Positions 10,666 through 22,082 of a stretch of 64,000 bases of DNA are shown here, in pieces; position 1 is the stretch's first letter; each line of letters begins with the position of its first letter. The translations under genes and the position numbers were made by a program. Origin of the DNA: Struthio camelus. Taxonomy: Eukaryota > Chordata > Aves > Struthioniformes > Struthionidae. The notes beneath the pieces were generated by a model. It was given only the letters and a program-made list of their open reading frames with translations. It did not search any database and was not told the DNA's origin. The stretch lies in the NCBI RefSeq assembly GCF_040807025.1, contig NC_090954.1, forward strand, positions 11,985,501 to 12,049,500, written 5' to 3'.

Positions 10666-13600
10666 TCACGGCTGCATGTTGTTGATAATAGCCAAAATGC
10701 TCATCTTCTCTTGGGCTGAGTCCACATCTTCATTTTGTTTCTGAGCCACTCCTGTGCCAAGGCCATACAGCCGCCCACAGTACTTTGCATCATCAATCGT
10801 ATCCTCAAAAAACAACTGTAGAGAAAGAAAAAAGGAAAAATGGGCATTGTTTAATTGTGCCTCTTAAGCAGAAAGCATGTACCATTAATTAAACAGGTCA
10901 TTTGAGGTCACCCAGCTCTAAGATGCTGCACGGGAATTAAAATAAGCCCAAGAAAGAGGCATAAATGAAGCAAGTCTGCCAATATCAACACTTCCTATGA
11001 CTGACATTTTGAAGTTGAGCTGCCATAAGCTCAAAAAAAAAAAAAAAAAAATCATTTGTGTGTTGACATTTGTGGACAGAGCCTGGAAAAAGAAGACTCA
11101 AACCAGGAACTATAGTCCTCTTGTCTTGCTGCTGAAAGAAGAGGAATACAGCACTACCTCTTTCATTCTGAAGAACGCCATTCCTGTGAGCAGAGAGTCT
11201 GATCCTGCCTGGTGTTGTCGCCCAATTCGCTGCAAATCTAGCTGATCTGCCACTTCTTGAAGGCCACCCTGCAATCAGAACAGAACAGGCTTTAGCTCCT
11301 GAAATCCATCTCTTGCCAAAACTGTGCCACACTTCTCCAGAACGCTGACTGCAAATATTGGCTCTTAAGATGAATGGATGCAGATTCCAGCAGTACTAGC
11401 ACACCAGCTCTGAGTGATACACTGCTGTAAATATTGTTCAAGAACATATACACACACTTGTGAAATTCTGGTACCTTGATTTCATACTGCAGATACCTGG
11501 GATGACTGTAGATATATTCATAGGTTACAAATGCTGGACCTTTCCCTCCCTTTCCTCAAACAAGTCTGTGATTCAGTAGATAAATTACTTTCAACCTGCT
11601 GAGTGTTCTACCAGTTAATCAAGCCATGCAATAGTTCATTTCAAAAGAAATGCTCCACCTTGCATAGGGAAGACAAGCATGCAGAATTTCAACTCGCCTC
11701 CACAGTTACTGATATGTAAACCGGAAGGTTATGGGAGTGTCCCCTATGCAACACGCATATTGACAGGCTTAACACTGAGGAGGCAGCGTCTTAGATATAA
11801 GCTTAGTTTTAGGTACCTATATGTGACCATTAGCTTTTTTATACACATTCCAGCTTTAATAGACCTGATACATGCAGCAGTTCTGTCATTTGGCTTACTG
11901 CTTGTTTACAGTGTCGATGCCCATTCATTACTATGGGCTTGCTGGGGAGATGCAAGTACCTTGAGGTTTTTGCAGCTCTTCATTAGGTACTTTACATCAT
12001 AGATAGATGGGAAAAAAAGGTTCAAGATATGGAAAAACTCATGTTCCTCTTCTGGTAACCTGGAATCTGTCAGCAGCTTCACCATGTAGCCAAAGTCATA
12101 ACCACTGAAAACAAAAACATACAAAAGCCAGATAAATAGGCAACAGCTATATCCAGTGGCCTTATCACATTCTTCACAGAGTTTTATATTCTATAGCTTT
12201 CACACCTTAACATTTTCAGCTCTTTATAAAACTCTTCTAGATCAGAGTCAGGATTCATCTTAACCATCTATCTCAATGGAGGACTTCTGACCGCTTCCCT
12301 GTGTTACCTCCACTAATCTCTTACAAAACAGCTATGCTGTTGGGAAGAACATACTTTTCCTCTCAACATTGCAAATTTCTGTAGCTATGGGCAAGACAGG
12401 AAGCAGTACACCCTAGGAGTATCTGTTGCCACCTCCTCCTCCTCCCTCCAGTCCTTTCACTCGTGATGATATCAAAGACAAAAGAGGCTTTGTAATCAAA
12501 TTGCTTGAAATGCTACAGGAAAGGCACCTCCGCTACACAGATTTCTTCCCCTGTACATAAACATAAGACAGAAATTGAAAAGAACAACAACATTGTAAGT
12601 AAGAAAAAACAAAGCCCTTACTTCACAATACACGCAAGTAAGTACAGAAATCATATTTCAACTTGTTAACAACCATTTCCATAGAGGAAGATTGTAAGAG
12701 TCAGAGAAATGATTTGCAAGCCACACATACACAACAGTCGGGCCACAGGAAGCGCTAGTACAAAACAAAGTGCCAACTGTCCTTACTTCCTTAACTTAGC
12801 TTTTATATCCTTAAGCTTATTTAAGAACTACAGAGCTGCTAATTCCTCTCCTTTAAACCTGTGTCAAGTCTCCATGGACAAAAGGAGGAGTATTTCAATC
12901 GACAAGAGACTTCTCGCTTGGTAGTGTCAGTGATCCTCTTGGACCTACCTGTGAAATGACAGCCATTTCACACTGTCACTAAGGACAACCCCAGAAGTCA
13001 TAAGCAACTCGGCGAAATGCAGAGTATCGATCCCTTCTTCTTCATGCTTCTGGAACTGCAGCCCAGAGCTCGCAAGCAGATCTATGGAATCCTGAGAGTA
13101 CATATCCTCCCTGAAAGAGAAAGGCAGCTTCACACCCAAGATACTAACAAGCTCACTTCAGAAGAATTCCCCACATGCTTTACTTCAAACCATCAAGAGT
13201 GACCAGTAAGGCCATCTCTGGGTTCCACGTTTGTCTAGAATATTCCGATCAAATCTGTTTTCTTAGTACTACTACTGCAACCTCATCTATTCTTAACAAT
13301 CTATTCTGCAATTGTAACCACTCAATAATCCTATTACTAGTGCAGATTCCAAAGAATCCACCTCCGTATAACTACAGGACGTTTTGAATAATATTGCTAG
13401 CACAAAGCTCAAAGTACCACCACAAAATAGCACAGAGAAAAGGGGAGTTGTCCTGAACCAGAAGAGGTGCAGCTCTAAAGCAGCAAGCATCACTGCTGTC
13501 TACATTTTTATTTTTCACATTACAGCCTTATCTTCATCTCCATTTCCATCTCTGGGAGTGGAAAAAATTGCATAATACTTTGCTTTACAAACATGACTAA

Positions 13601-16563
13601 GGAAGTAAGACCGGAATGAGTGATGATATGCTTGGTGGAAAGCTGAGGAAGAACCTGACTTCTGTACTAGACTGCTTCGTTTGGTATGCTGGGAGGGAAC
13701 AAAATTCATGACAAAGATAATCATTTTGGATCAAATGAGGCATTCACAGCGTCCAAAATACTTCATTCTGATTTCAATACTTCTAAGGCCCTGACAAGGT
13801 TGGGGAACTAAATACTGCAACTTTTGGTGTCAATAAATGCATGAACAGAATACATGAACAAGAATTATTATAATGCTTTCCAGTAACATTTTCATAAAAT
13901 ACCAATTTCCAAAAAATTTGTGTGTTTGCCAGAGAAACACTCTCTTTATGTTTCCAGGCAGCTCTAGTGGTATGCATGCTAACTTGTCTTTACAATTACA
14001 CAGAAAGGGATTATGAAGTTTGTTTCAACTGTACAAAGAAATAACACTGTAAAAGAGATGAGAACTACTGCCATACTCCATTTAACAAAGTCATTCTTTT
14101 GAATAACTGTTATGATTCCACCAACGTTTTTTTTTTTTTTTAAATGCCCCAGCTTGTATTTGGCATGGGTCTGTAAGAGGTGTCGTCTTCATTGCAGAGG
14201 AGAGCACATCCATTTATTTTTAGCAAAGAGAGATGAATTTTTAAAAGATACAGTTTATAAAAAAAAAAAAAAAAACCACACTATAGCATTGTTCCAGAAC
14301 ACACGTTTACGGCACATACAAATACTGGGTATAAGCCATTTAGCGAGGAAAAGAGTATTAAGGATCACATTTTAGCAGAGCTTTGACTTCCAGAAATACT
14401 GCAAACTCCTGTCATGACAAAACAGATTCCCACATAATCTTTCTGTATTTGACTCTGAATTTGTATTGGTCAGAATCATTCACCAGTGATGAACCCAGTG
14501 ACACCTGCATTTGCCAAAGGAAAACATCAGTGCATCAGCAGAGAATAGGTGATCGTTCCCTAGCTCAGAAGACTCACGTAAGGTTGAATTTGAAGTTAAA
14601 CTGCCAGGTGTTGATTCCGGAAGGATATTCTCCCTTCTCATTTGTGAAAGTTAGGCCCAGCTGGATAATTTTCAGAAGGTCAACATTACAACGAAGGAGC
14701 TGGTATTGATAGTCTATGGAACTGCGGAATTCACCAATTGGCCTTACAACAACTCCAGGAAATTCTGTGTCCTAGTAAAGGAGGGGGGGGGGAAAAAATT
14801 ACATCACTTCCTTTATTAGCAGTCTTACGTTCAGTTCCACACTTTTAGGTCCCAGCGCTGAATCTGTACATTTTTCTATGAAATTACTTACATAATAGAA
14901 GGCAGAAAGGAAAAAAAGTATTTTAAGCTACTGGGAAAAAAAAAAACTAAACAATTCATTAATCATTATATTCATTCATTCATTCCAGGTATCCTCTTTC
15001 AGTGTTGTTTCCTTCCAGAGCAAAAAAAAGTTATAAAATCACCCAATATGCACTACTGCATAATCTAAACATCTCTCTCCTGAAAGACTAATCCTCTCAT
15101 TTTCCCTAAATACACTAAAATGGGCATTTTATATTTATTCAGTGTTCTTTTACGTTCTAAATACAAGTTAAATTTAGCACTCACAGTCTTAATGTGATAG
15201 TCCAGCTAGTGATAATCTTCACTGTTTTTGAAAAACAACCAACACCTAAATTAACAAAAGCTACTGCCAATCAAAACAGACTTCAACAAAAGAGAAACTG
15301 TGTGTTACATAAAAAACATTTTACTTGGCTAGTGATTGCGTGCTATCTTGACTAAACCTCTAACTTCTAGACTAGTTTTACACTCAAATTTATTCACATA
15401 ACTTCTGACCAGCTTGATAGAGAACATATCCAAAAACTTTCATAAAGAATCCAGTATTATGCATCTGACAACATTTCCTCCTAGCCTAATCTTTTTGTGT
15501 CCAGTCTTACTGCCCAGTTATTCATATATGATATCAGTCCAGCCATTAGCATAGATCTATCTAAACATGCTTTCATTAACATCAAACAGAGCAAAGAAGC
15601 AAGAAAGCTTGTTTCCCACCAACTGATGACAACAAAACTGAATCACATTTACAGGATTTTAAGTGTTTCATTTTTGAATAACATATACTCTGCAGGGATA
15701 TGTATTTTTATGCCACACTTCTATTAAGGACTTCGAATGTCTTGAAGTTTAGACTCCCTAAGCAAAGTTGACATAGTACAATAACTAGAAACAGTTATGT
15801 AATTAACTGGCTCCTGCTGAGCAGATACCTATTTTTAAGAGCAGGAAAGAAACCATTCCTCCCATCTCTCCCTTCACCTTGAAACTAGAGTTCTCATTAA
15901 GATCCTTGGTCTTCTGAAATAAAACTCTTCGAACACATTGCCACACCTGCAGCCAGAAAAATCTATTCCATAAGAATCAGCATCTGACCGCAGTAAAAAA
16001 AAGGAGGCATTCCTACCAGCCACCAAGTTGCAACTTGCAGGCCTTTTGTCCTACAGTATCATGGCATTTCCCATAGCCAAAAGGAAACAGGCATTCAGAG
16101 GACAAGTATACCAGTGAAATCTGAAGATTTAAACCCAATTGTACATCTGATCTCTTTAATTTGAGACTGCATTAGTTTATGCAATGGGTATAGTTAAATA
16201 TTAAATGATTTCAGATGTTGAAAGTGGTTTTCACTTCCCCACCTCTCATTCAATCTGTACGGAATACTATGTTTACCAAAATCCATGAAGTCCTTATAAC
16301 TGAACAGCTTTCTAAGTTTTCACTACTTAACTTTTAGCTCAGTTTGGTCACAGGAAAACACCATTTCTGGTTCAAGAATCAATTTATTCTCCTGCCCCTA
16401 AAAAATCCCCTGACTGTGGCAATAAGGTCAAGTATAACATGCTTACCATTGCAATGTAACTGTAACTTAGAACAATCTCTCGAATTTTCCTCATCTCTTC
16501 TTCCAGATTGTTTGCCCATACTTCACAGATAACTTGGCTGTTCTCTGCAAGGGCTGCTGGCAT
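10666..16563 (-). CDS. CNOT8: CNOT8, CCR4-NOT deadenylase catalytic subunit (complete)
   Basis: CNOT8 (CAF1b/POP2) is a 3'-5' poly(A) exonuclease that docks on the CNOT1 scaffold of the CCR4-NOT complex and shortens mRNA tails in the cytoplasm. Coding exons in transcript order: 16563-16447, 14771-14578, 13110-12949, 12104-11960, 11268-11158, 10815-10666. They sum to 879 nt, giving exactly 292 aa plus stop, the same length as human CNOT8. It starts [16 protein letters not shown] and ends IINNMQP. The DEDD nuclease residues are all in place: D40 and E42 (DTEFPGVV), D161 (GYDFGYM), H225 and D230 ([13 protein letters not shown]). All introns are GT-AG. The wording at the CAF1 N-terminus and the tail (SAQEKMSIL) favours CNOT8 over its paralogue CNOT7, and the GEMIN5/FAXDC2 neighbours agree. 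The start is the only Met preceding the conserved N-terminus. Transcription comes from the CpG island to the right. Confidence 0.98.
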
Positions 16564-16646
16564 CTTGCAGGGATTGTAGTAAAAACAGCTGATGTTGAAT
16601 TCAGTTGACAGCGTAGAATTGCAAGCTGTGTGATCTAATCAGTTTG
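16564..16646 (-). other. CNOT8: CNOT8 5' UTR portion of first coding exon
   Basis: Upstream of the CNOT8 ATG, a minus-strand acceptor (…TTTAATGCAG) ends at 16647, so about 83 nt of 5' leader share the first coding exon. The leader contains no in-frame ATG. One or more further leader exons should lie in the CpG island. A possible CAG|GTAGCG donor is at 17775/17774, but other donors there (for example near 17608 and 17707) are equally possible. Confidence 0.55.
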
Positions 16647-17509
16647 CTGCATTAAAGAGAGAAACATACAGTACTTTACACGAAGAAAGATCTAGGTATC
16701 TGAATGAATGCACTAGCAGAGTAAGTCACGTTTCTATTCTTAACCTCAAATAGCAAAGCTAAAGTTTTACACTAACTGTTTCCTTGCTTTTATCACTTCC
16801 TTTAAACATGCTGAAAGAGAAGAAAAACTAAACCATCCGTTTGTGTTACAAGAGTAGACATACAATTAATAGAGTCCAGTTATGCAAGTCAATAGTGCCT
16901 CTCCCTTTCATCTTCTCCTGGCATAAACTCTGAAACTCTAGGCATAAGATGCACAAACAGGGAATCCTCACACTTAATTTTGCTTAGCTTCCACCAAGGT
17001 GCTATTGGGATAGTTTTGAAGACAAGTAATAGATTGCTTTACAAAGGACACTTATAAAGGCAGATGCTTCTCTGATGTAATTCAGGAAACACTGAAAAAG
17101 AAAGGTATTCCAGTTTATACTAATGCCGTTTCAGCAGTACAACGCCTAGGATAAATCACACTTGGCATGACTGCTTGTCTATCACTTTCTGAAACCACAC
17201 GGGCAAAATTATTACAGAAATACGCAGCTAAGGCTCAGGTACTGCAGCAAACTGCCGGTATGCTCGCACGAAGTTAGCTGAGGGTACCTACAGCGGGGAG
17301 AGGGACGTGAGGCAACTGCCAGAGCCTTTCTGCGAGCGGCTGCTAATGGCTCGGGCCTCACGGCCGGGGGGCCGTCAGCCGCCGCCGGGCCGAGCCGCTT
17401 CCCGGCAGCGGACGGGCTCAGCCGCGAAGGCCGCGCTGCCGCCCCGGGCCCGCCCGGCCGTCCAGGCCTCTCAGGCCGCTGCCGGGCCCGCCGCCACCGG
17501 GGGGGCACA

Positions 17510-17543
17510 GGGAGGGGAGGGGAGGGGAGGGGAGGGGAGGGGA
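17510..17543. repeat. (GGGGA)n short array in CpG island
   Basis: Nearly seven exact GGGGA units in tandem. The run has several separate G4 tracts and could form a G-quadruplex on the plus strand. It lies on the CNOT8 transcribed side of the island, in its first intron or leader. Confidence 0.9.
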
Positions 17544-17808
17544 GATCCCGGCGCCCCGAGCTCTGCCGGCGCTGGGGGCCTCCCGCAGCGCCCGGGCCGC
17601 CCCGCCCGCACCTGCTGGCGCCGCCAGGCCCCGCCGCTCGCGGCTCCGGGGAGCTGGGCCTCGCCGCTCCTCTTCCTGTGGGCCGCCCGGCCGCTCTAGC
17701 CCGCGCTCACCCCCGCGACTCGTCTGCTCCGGCGCTCCCCATCGCCTCCCCGCCCCCTCCCCCCGCCCCGCTACCTGCCCGGAAGCTTGGGCCGGGCCAC
17801 TCGCCTCC

Positions 17809-17850
17809 GCGCAGGCGCGATGCGGCCACCAGGAGGGGCGGAACTTCCGG
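17809..17850. promoter_or_regulatory. CNOT8: NRF1-like and ETS/GABP sites in the CNOT8 core promoter
   Basis: GCGCAGGCGC at 17809-17818 differs from the NRF1 half-site palindrome (GCGCAYGCGC) at one base. CCGGAAGT, a perfect ETS core, lies at 17850-17843 on the minus strand, which is the CNOT8 direction. A second GCGCAGGCGC in inverse orientation is at 18021-18012. Confidence 0.6.
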
Positions 17851-17872
17851 GCTGCCCCCGGCCACCGCCCGC

Positions 17873-17882
17873 TCTCGCGAGA
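17873..17882. promoter_or_regulatory. TCTCGCGAGA palindrome (BANP-type CGCG element)
   Basis: This is an exact 10-bp self-complementary TCTCGCGAGA. The element is known from CpG-island promoters of widely expressed genes and is bound by BANP when unmethylated. It is 23 bp from the ETS site and 55 bp from an NRF1-like site, which together mark the core promoter. Binding is inferred from motif identity only. Confidence 0.7.
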
Positions 17883-18320
17883 GATATGGGAAACGGGCTA
17901 GGGCGCGCGGCGGGGTGTGTGGCCGGGCGCGCGTGTGGCGCGCGCTCCCGCGGAGAGGAAGGGAGGGGGGCGGGGGGAGCCCGGAGCGCCACGCGGGGCT
18001 CCGCCCGGGTTGCGCCTGCGCGGAGCCGTTGCCCTTGTGACAAGTCGCCTGTCTTCCCTCCCCCTGCCGGGGCAGCTAATGGGCTCGCCCGAGCTCCCCG
18101 CGCCGGACGCGTCGGGCGAGTCCAAAGCCCGCCCGGGGGGTGAGGGTGGGGGAGGCGTTAGGTGATCTCTCCCTGAGGGACCGACCCCTTCGGGCCGCGC
18201 CGCCTCGTTAGCTCGGCGCCGGCCCCGGTCGGGGCGGCCGCGGCCCGCGGGCCCTGCCGGGTGGCAGAGCCCCGAGAGAAACAGCTGCCCTCGCCGAGGG
18301 GACGGGCCGCCCCCTTAAAT

Positions 18321-21300
18321 GCCATTTAGGTTACATTAGCAACAGGAGCTTTACCGTCAGGTAAAGCAGCCTCATGTAACGCGTCTGGCGTAACGGCGCT
18401 GCCAGCTCTCCTGCTTTGCTGGCCGATGCTGCCGGCAGGCAGGCAATGTATTTGGAAGCCTGTGTAGTTACAATTAAGCGGAGGTAGTACCTCGCTTCGT
18501 CCGGGCTGCCAGCCTTCTTGGGCAGGTTTGCAACCTAGAATTCTGCAGCTCTGCTACTGCTGCAGAATTGTTTCCTGCCTGTCATTTGGGTTCCCTTGGA
18601 GTCTGTCCTCTTGAACCTCGGCTACCTCCTTACTATTCTGATACAATTATCTGGCGGGGCGAGGGAGTCACTGTCTTTCGTGTCCGACATGTTTCGGTGT
18701 CCCAGGCTGAGTATTCATACCTCAGCAGAAATGTAAGACCTCTTAGGATAAGTTTATTTGAATACTGCTGCTTTCTAGCAAGTGTCCTTGATGGTGTCAG
18801 CATCTACGGACATCAAGCAGTATTTACTGAACTTCATTTTAATTCAAAGCTTATCTTCGTAGATGATAGTTACTGTTTTGCCATCTCACCTTAGACCTGC
18901 AGTCTCTAGGTCATATAATGCATATATTATGCAACATGCTAGACTAGCAGAAAGCAATCACCTTTCTTCCTATGGTCACTTGAATTTGGGCAAAGAAACC
19001 TAAGTTGTTATCAGGTAAATACATCGGGATAGATTGCAGCACGCCATAAATACGGAATTAGATTCTTGGTTTTTGTTTGTTTGTTTTTTTTTTCACTTAA
19101 AGAGTTCAGAGTAAGGTATGTACTTTATTTTTCTTGCTCATAAGCCCAGCTCTTGAATTTATGTTGAATCCAGGCAAAAAGGGAGGAAGAATCTTCTCAG
19201 GACACAGAAATGTGCATGCTTTGTTACCCTAATCGAAAATATGTTGCAGGAAAAAAATCAGTTGGGATAAATTATGCTTAATATGTTTGCCAGTTTGCAA
19301 CTAGGTTAGAAAAAAAAGCTAGGATGTTTGAGTGCTGGCGGTAGTTTGAAACAGACCTTTTGCTCAAGGAGAACAGAATTTGTGTTTTTCATCATGGCTA
19401 ATTTCAGCTGCATACAAAGGAAAAATAGCTGGAAAAGGCAGACTGCTCTTAAAATATGTCAGTCCCATAGTTCTTATATTTGGAAGTTACCAGACTTGCT
19501 TTCAGATTCATCACTCCAGAACAGGTTCCTGAACAGGCTTCCCACCCTCTATACAGCTCTGTTAAGACGACACTAACAAAACCAGTCCATGTGTAGATGT
19601 AGTACGCTGCAAGGAGGATTGACAGGCTTTAGCTCAACATTTTTGTACTAGTCAATATGAGCTGTATATTCCGGATCATGCCCTTTTCAGCAGCACAAAG
19701 AGTAGACAGCTTATATATGGAAATCTTAAAATACATGACTTCAGAGTTAAAAGATAAAAGTATTGCTGAACATGTTTTAGCTGTAACCATCATTTCCATT
19801 TTCCTAAAACTTCTATTGTTCCAAAGGTGTTTCAACAAGTATTAGGTGGCACACACATGCCCTCACAGATGGTTAGAACTATAGCTTAGTATACAGGGAA
19901 TTAATGATGAGCTGAGGTTCACGAACTCCAGGATTCATCTTTGTCATTAGTGGAATTATTAGCATGGTTTTATACTATCCTTTAAGCTAATTCCTAGTGT
20001 TTCTCCTTCTAATATTTTTTACAAACAGCAAAACAGACAGTGACTACTACAAAAACTGTAGAGAGTGAACAAAGAGAAGTTATTTTATGAAGTGTCTGAT
20101 CAAAAATCCTTTCCACTGAGAGGAAAGCAGTCTTCTTGCACTCCTCAAAGCTGAGCCTCGGCAAAGGTGGCAGTAACACTGGAGGGTTTTGTGATGAAGA
20201 TACCAGTGCAGGGCCCAGGCTAACCAACAAATAGAAGCAGCTTTTAGATAACCTCCAACCTGGACTAGACCCAGACTTGCAGTCCAAAAAGTAAATGACA
20301 TTTTTGTCCTCATATGACTAAAATACTGGTTGTCTGTTCCTATTGGGTGTAGAGCTTTCAGCTGTAACCTGTGTCTGATTTGAACAGGTTTAAAAGAAAC
20401 TCTGGGGTCTGCAAAACTCCCTGGCTTTTCACCTACTTTTGCGTATTGGGTGAACAGTTCTCCTAGTGAAGAGCCATTCCAAATAAGTATCAGCTCAGGA
20501 CAACGTTCACATGGCACCCCTCTCGTGAAATGCCATTTTCCACTTCCTCTTCTGTGTATGTGTAAATAGTTTGAAGGAATCACTTTCCTTCTTGTTGAGT
20601 CTGCTGTATGCTAAATAACAATTAGGAGCAACTGCTAAGAATTAAAAACTCTTTTGTCACTAAGAAATAGTTAGAATTAGTCAAGAGAAAGCGTCAATGC
20701 AAACAATAACACAGTCTTAAATCTGAAATGAAGCAACAGCAAATGGTTTTAGCGCTAAGAGGACAAACAGTGTGATGTTGGGAGGGGAGTTCTGGGAATA
20801 TTCTCCTTCCAGAAAAAGTTAATTGGTAACAGCATAGGTATAGTGCGAGGTAGAAGAAACCAGGCACAGACAGCAAGACACTGTCATTACTCATGCTTGC
20901 AGATCTCTCCGCAGCTCTAACCGTGGCTAGCTGAGATGTTGCTCACAAAATAGCACTGTATATTGCTTCGCCTATGAATGCACCAGACAAGTTTAACTAG
21001 GAGGGAGAGGAAATACTCCTTATTTTTTGTTGTGTGGGAAAATAAATCTGGAAAGTTATGGTGAGTAGTAACACCCTCCCTTCTCAGAGTTTGGTTCATA
21101 ATAGGGCACTGTATGTTAGGTAAATAACGTGTATTGGGGCCACATCTGCATAATGAAGACAAATGCTACTGCAAATTACATCTTGCTACCTGTAATACCA
21201 TAATTACAGACTTCATGGTCTTTAAACATCTTATTTAAACAGAACTGAGCACATTCTAAGCTATTTGCATCTTCTGCTTATAGGTAGTTCCAATACTGTA

Positions 21301-21690
21301 ACTGGTGTAACTGGTTTGAAACACACTGTAACAACAGAGTTAGTGCAACACTTACTTATATTGAAAACTGAACTGCTTTTTTTTTTTACCAGATTCCCCA
21401 ATAACCCGTACTGTTTTTAACAAATACACTTTTGACTTACTCAATTGCACTGACGCTTTGTTTTGTGCTCAAAACATGAATTAGTGCATTATAAAAGATA
21501 CTCATCTTTAAGGTGTAGCTGGCTTTTTTATTCCCAGATATAAGCATTAACTCTCAGTGGAAAACTCTCACCTGCAGAGATACATTCCAAATGCTTAAAT
21601 GAGTGACAGTGTGTGCATATGCAAAGGGAACACTGCCTGTACTAGCAGTGACATGGCATTGGCTTCACATGACTTCTCTAGGAGGGGACA
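18321..21690. other. Non-coding interval, CpG island to putative FAXDC2 5' region
   Basis: A+T-rich DNA with no conserved coding sequence. The longest open frame (minus strand 20080-20583, 167 codons) has no recognisable domain and I treat it as chance. If FAXDC2 starts at the island, this is intronic; if it starts near 21.75 kb, it is intergenic. Confidence 0.5.
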
Positions 21691-21699
21691 GCCAGCTCT

Positions 21700-21834
21700 C
21701 GATTGGAAACACACCCCTGTCGCCTTTGCCTAAGCCCTCATAAAGTTTCCGCAGCGGGAGTGAAAGGTGAGGAGTTGAACTCTGGGCTCTGAATAGACAC
21801 AGAGGAACTCTGCTAGGCTGCAACCAGCAGGAGG
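21700..21834 (+). promoter_or_regulatory. FAXDC2: Candidate FAXDC2 promoter and first (non-coding) exon
   Basis: Features on the plus strand, in order: an inverted CCAAT box (ATTGG) near 21700, a CACACCC element just after it, a TATA-like CATAAAG near 21740, then at the end a good splice donor (CAGGAG|GTGAGC, exon end 21834). The spacing suits initiation near 21770. The putative exon has no ATG, so it would be 5' UTR spliced to 26567. This is inference from motif order; transcript data would be needed. The CpG island at 17.3-18.3 kb is the alternative start. Confidence 0.3.
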
Positions 21835-21944
21835 TGAGCAAAGAATGGGCAGCCTGAGTTCAGGGGCAGAGTAGGTTGAAAATATATGACAGAAACTTCA
21901 AGGAAATAATTTTAAGGCAATGTCATGTATCTATTTAAAATGTG

Positions 21945-22020
21945 ATTGTGAGCTCTTGCAGGTACTCTGGTTGCCTTCAGATCCGTGTGGTGCTTGGCAC
22001 GATAGGACACCCACCAGACA
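21945..22020 (+). repeat. Possible tRNA-SINE/CORE-SINE 3' fragment
   Basis: The segment GTGAGCTCTTGCAGG followed by GTGGTGCTTGGCACGATAGG resembles the 3' part of an old amniote SINE (typically GTGAGCTCTT…GCCTAGCACAATGGGG). The copy is strongly decayed. I compared from memory, so the family name is tentative. Confidence 0.35.
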
Positions 22021-22082
22021 CGAAATATAGTCCTGTGTCTGTCCATATAGCGTGGCTAAAATGCAACTTTTGGAGTGACCAG

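Larger units (their letters stand above)
17285..18320. promoter_or_regulatory. CNOT8: CpG-island promoter between CNOT8 (-) and FAXDC2 (+)
   Basis: This is about 1 kb of strongly G+C-rich, CpG-dense DNA in otherwise A+T-rich surroundings. It lies between the divergent CNOT8 and FAXDC2 genes, so it is certainly the CNOT8 promoter and possibly bidirectional. It contains a perfect TCTCGCGAGA palindrome (17873-17882), a perfect ETS/GABP site (CCGGAAGT on the minus strand, 17843-17850), NRF1-like GCGCAGGCGC at 17809-17818 (+) and 18012-18021 (-), and many GC boxes. No TATA box is seen. These sites are typical of housekeeping promoters. The GC-rich open frames inside it have no conserved protein content. 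Confidence 0.85.

Noticed and set aside
18079-18139. ATG in the CpG island reading MGSPELPAPDASGESK with a GTGAGG donor, as the FAXDC2 N-terminus
   Set aside because: The donor phase (1) does not fit the exon at 26567 (phase 0), and the sequence has no family support.
17212-18165. Multiple GC-rich ORFs on both strands of the CpG island
   Set aside because: Stop-poor because of G+C bias; Arg/Pro/Gly/Ala-rich with no conserved motif.
20080-20583. 167-codon minus-strand ORF
   Set aside because: No recognisable domain, no splice partner, and ordinary composition for chance open frames in this region.
21962-22082. Possible 121-nt FAXDC2 exon with good acceptor (GCTCTTGCAG) and donor (CAG|GTAGGT), in phase with 26567
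   Set aside because: It lies on what looks like an old SINE fragment and contains no in-frame ATG; the peptide matches nothing in the family.
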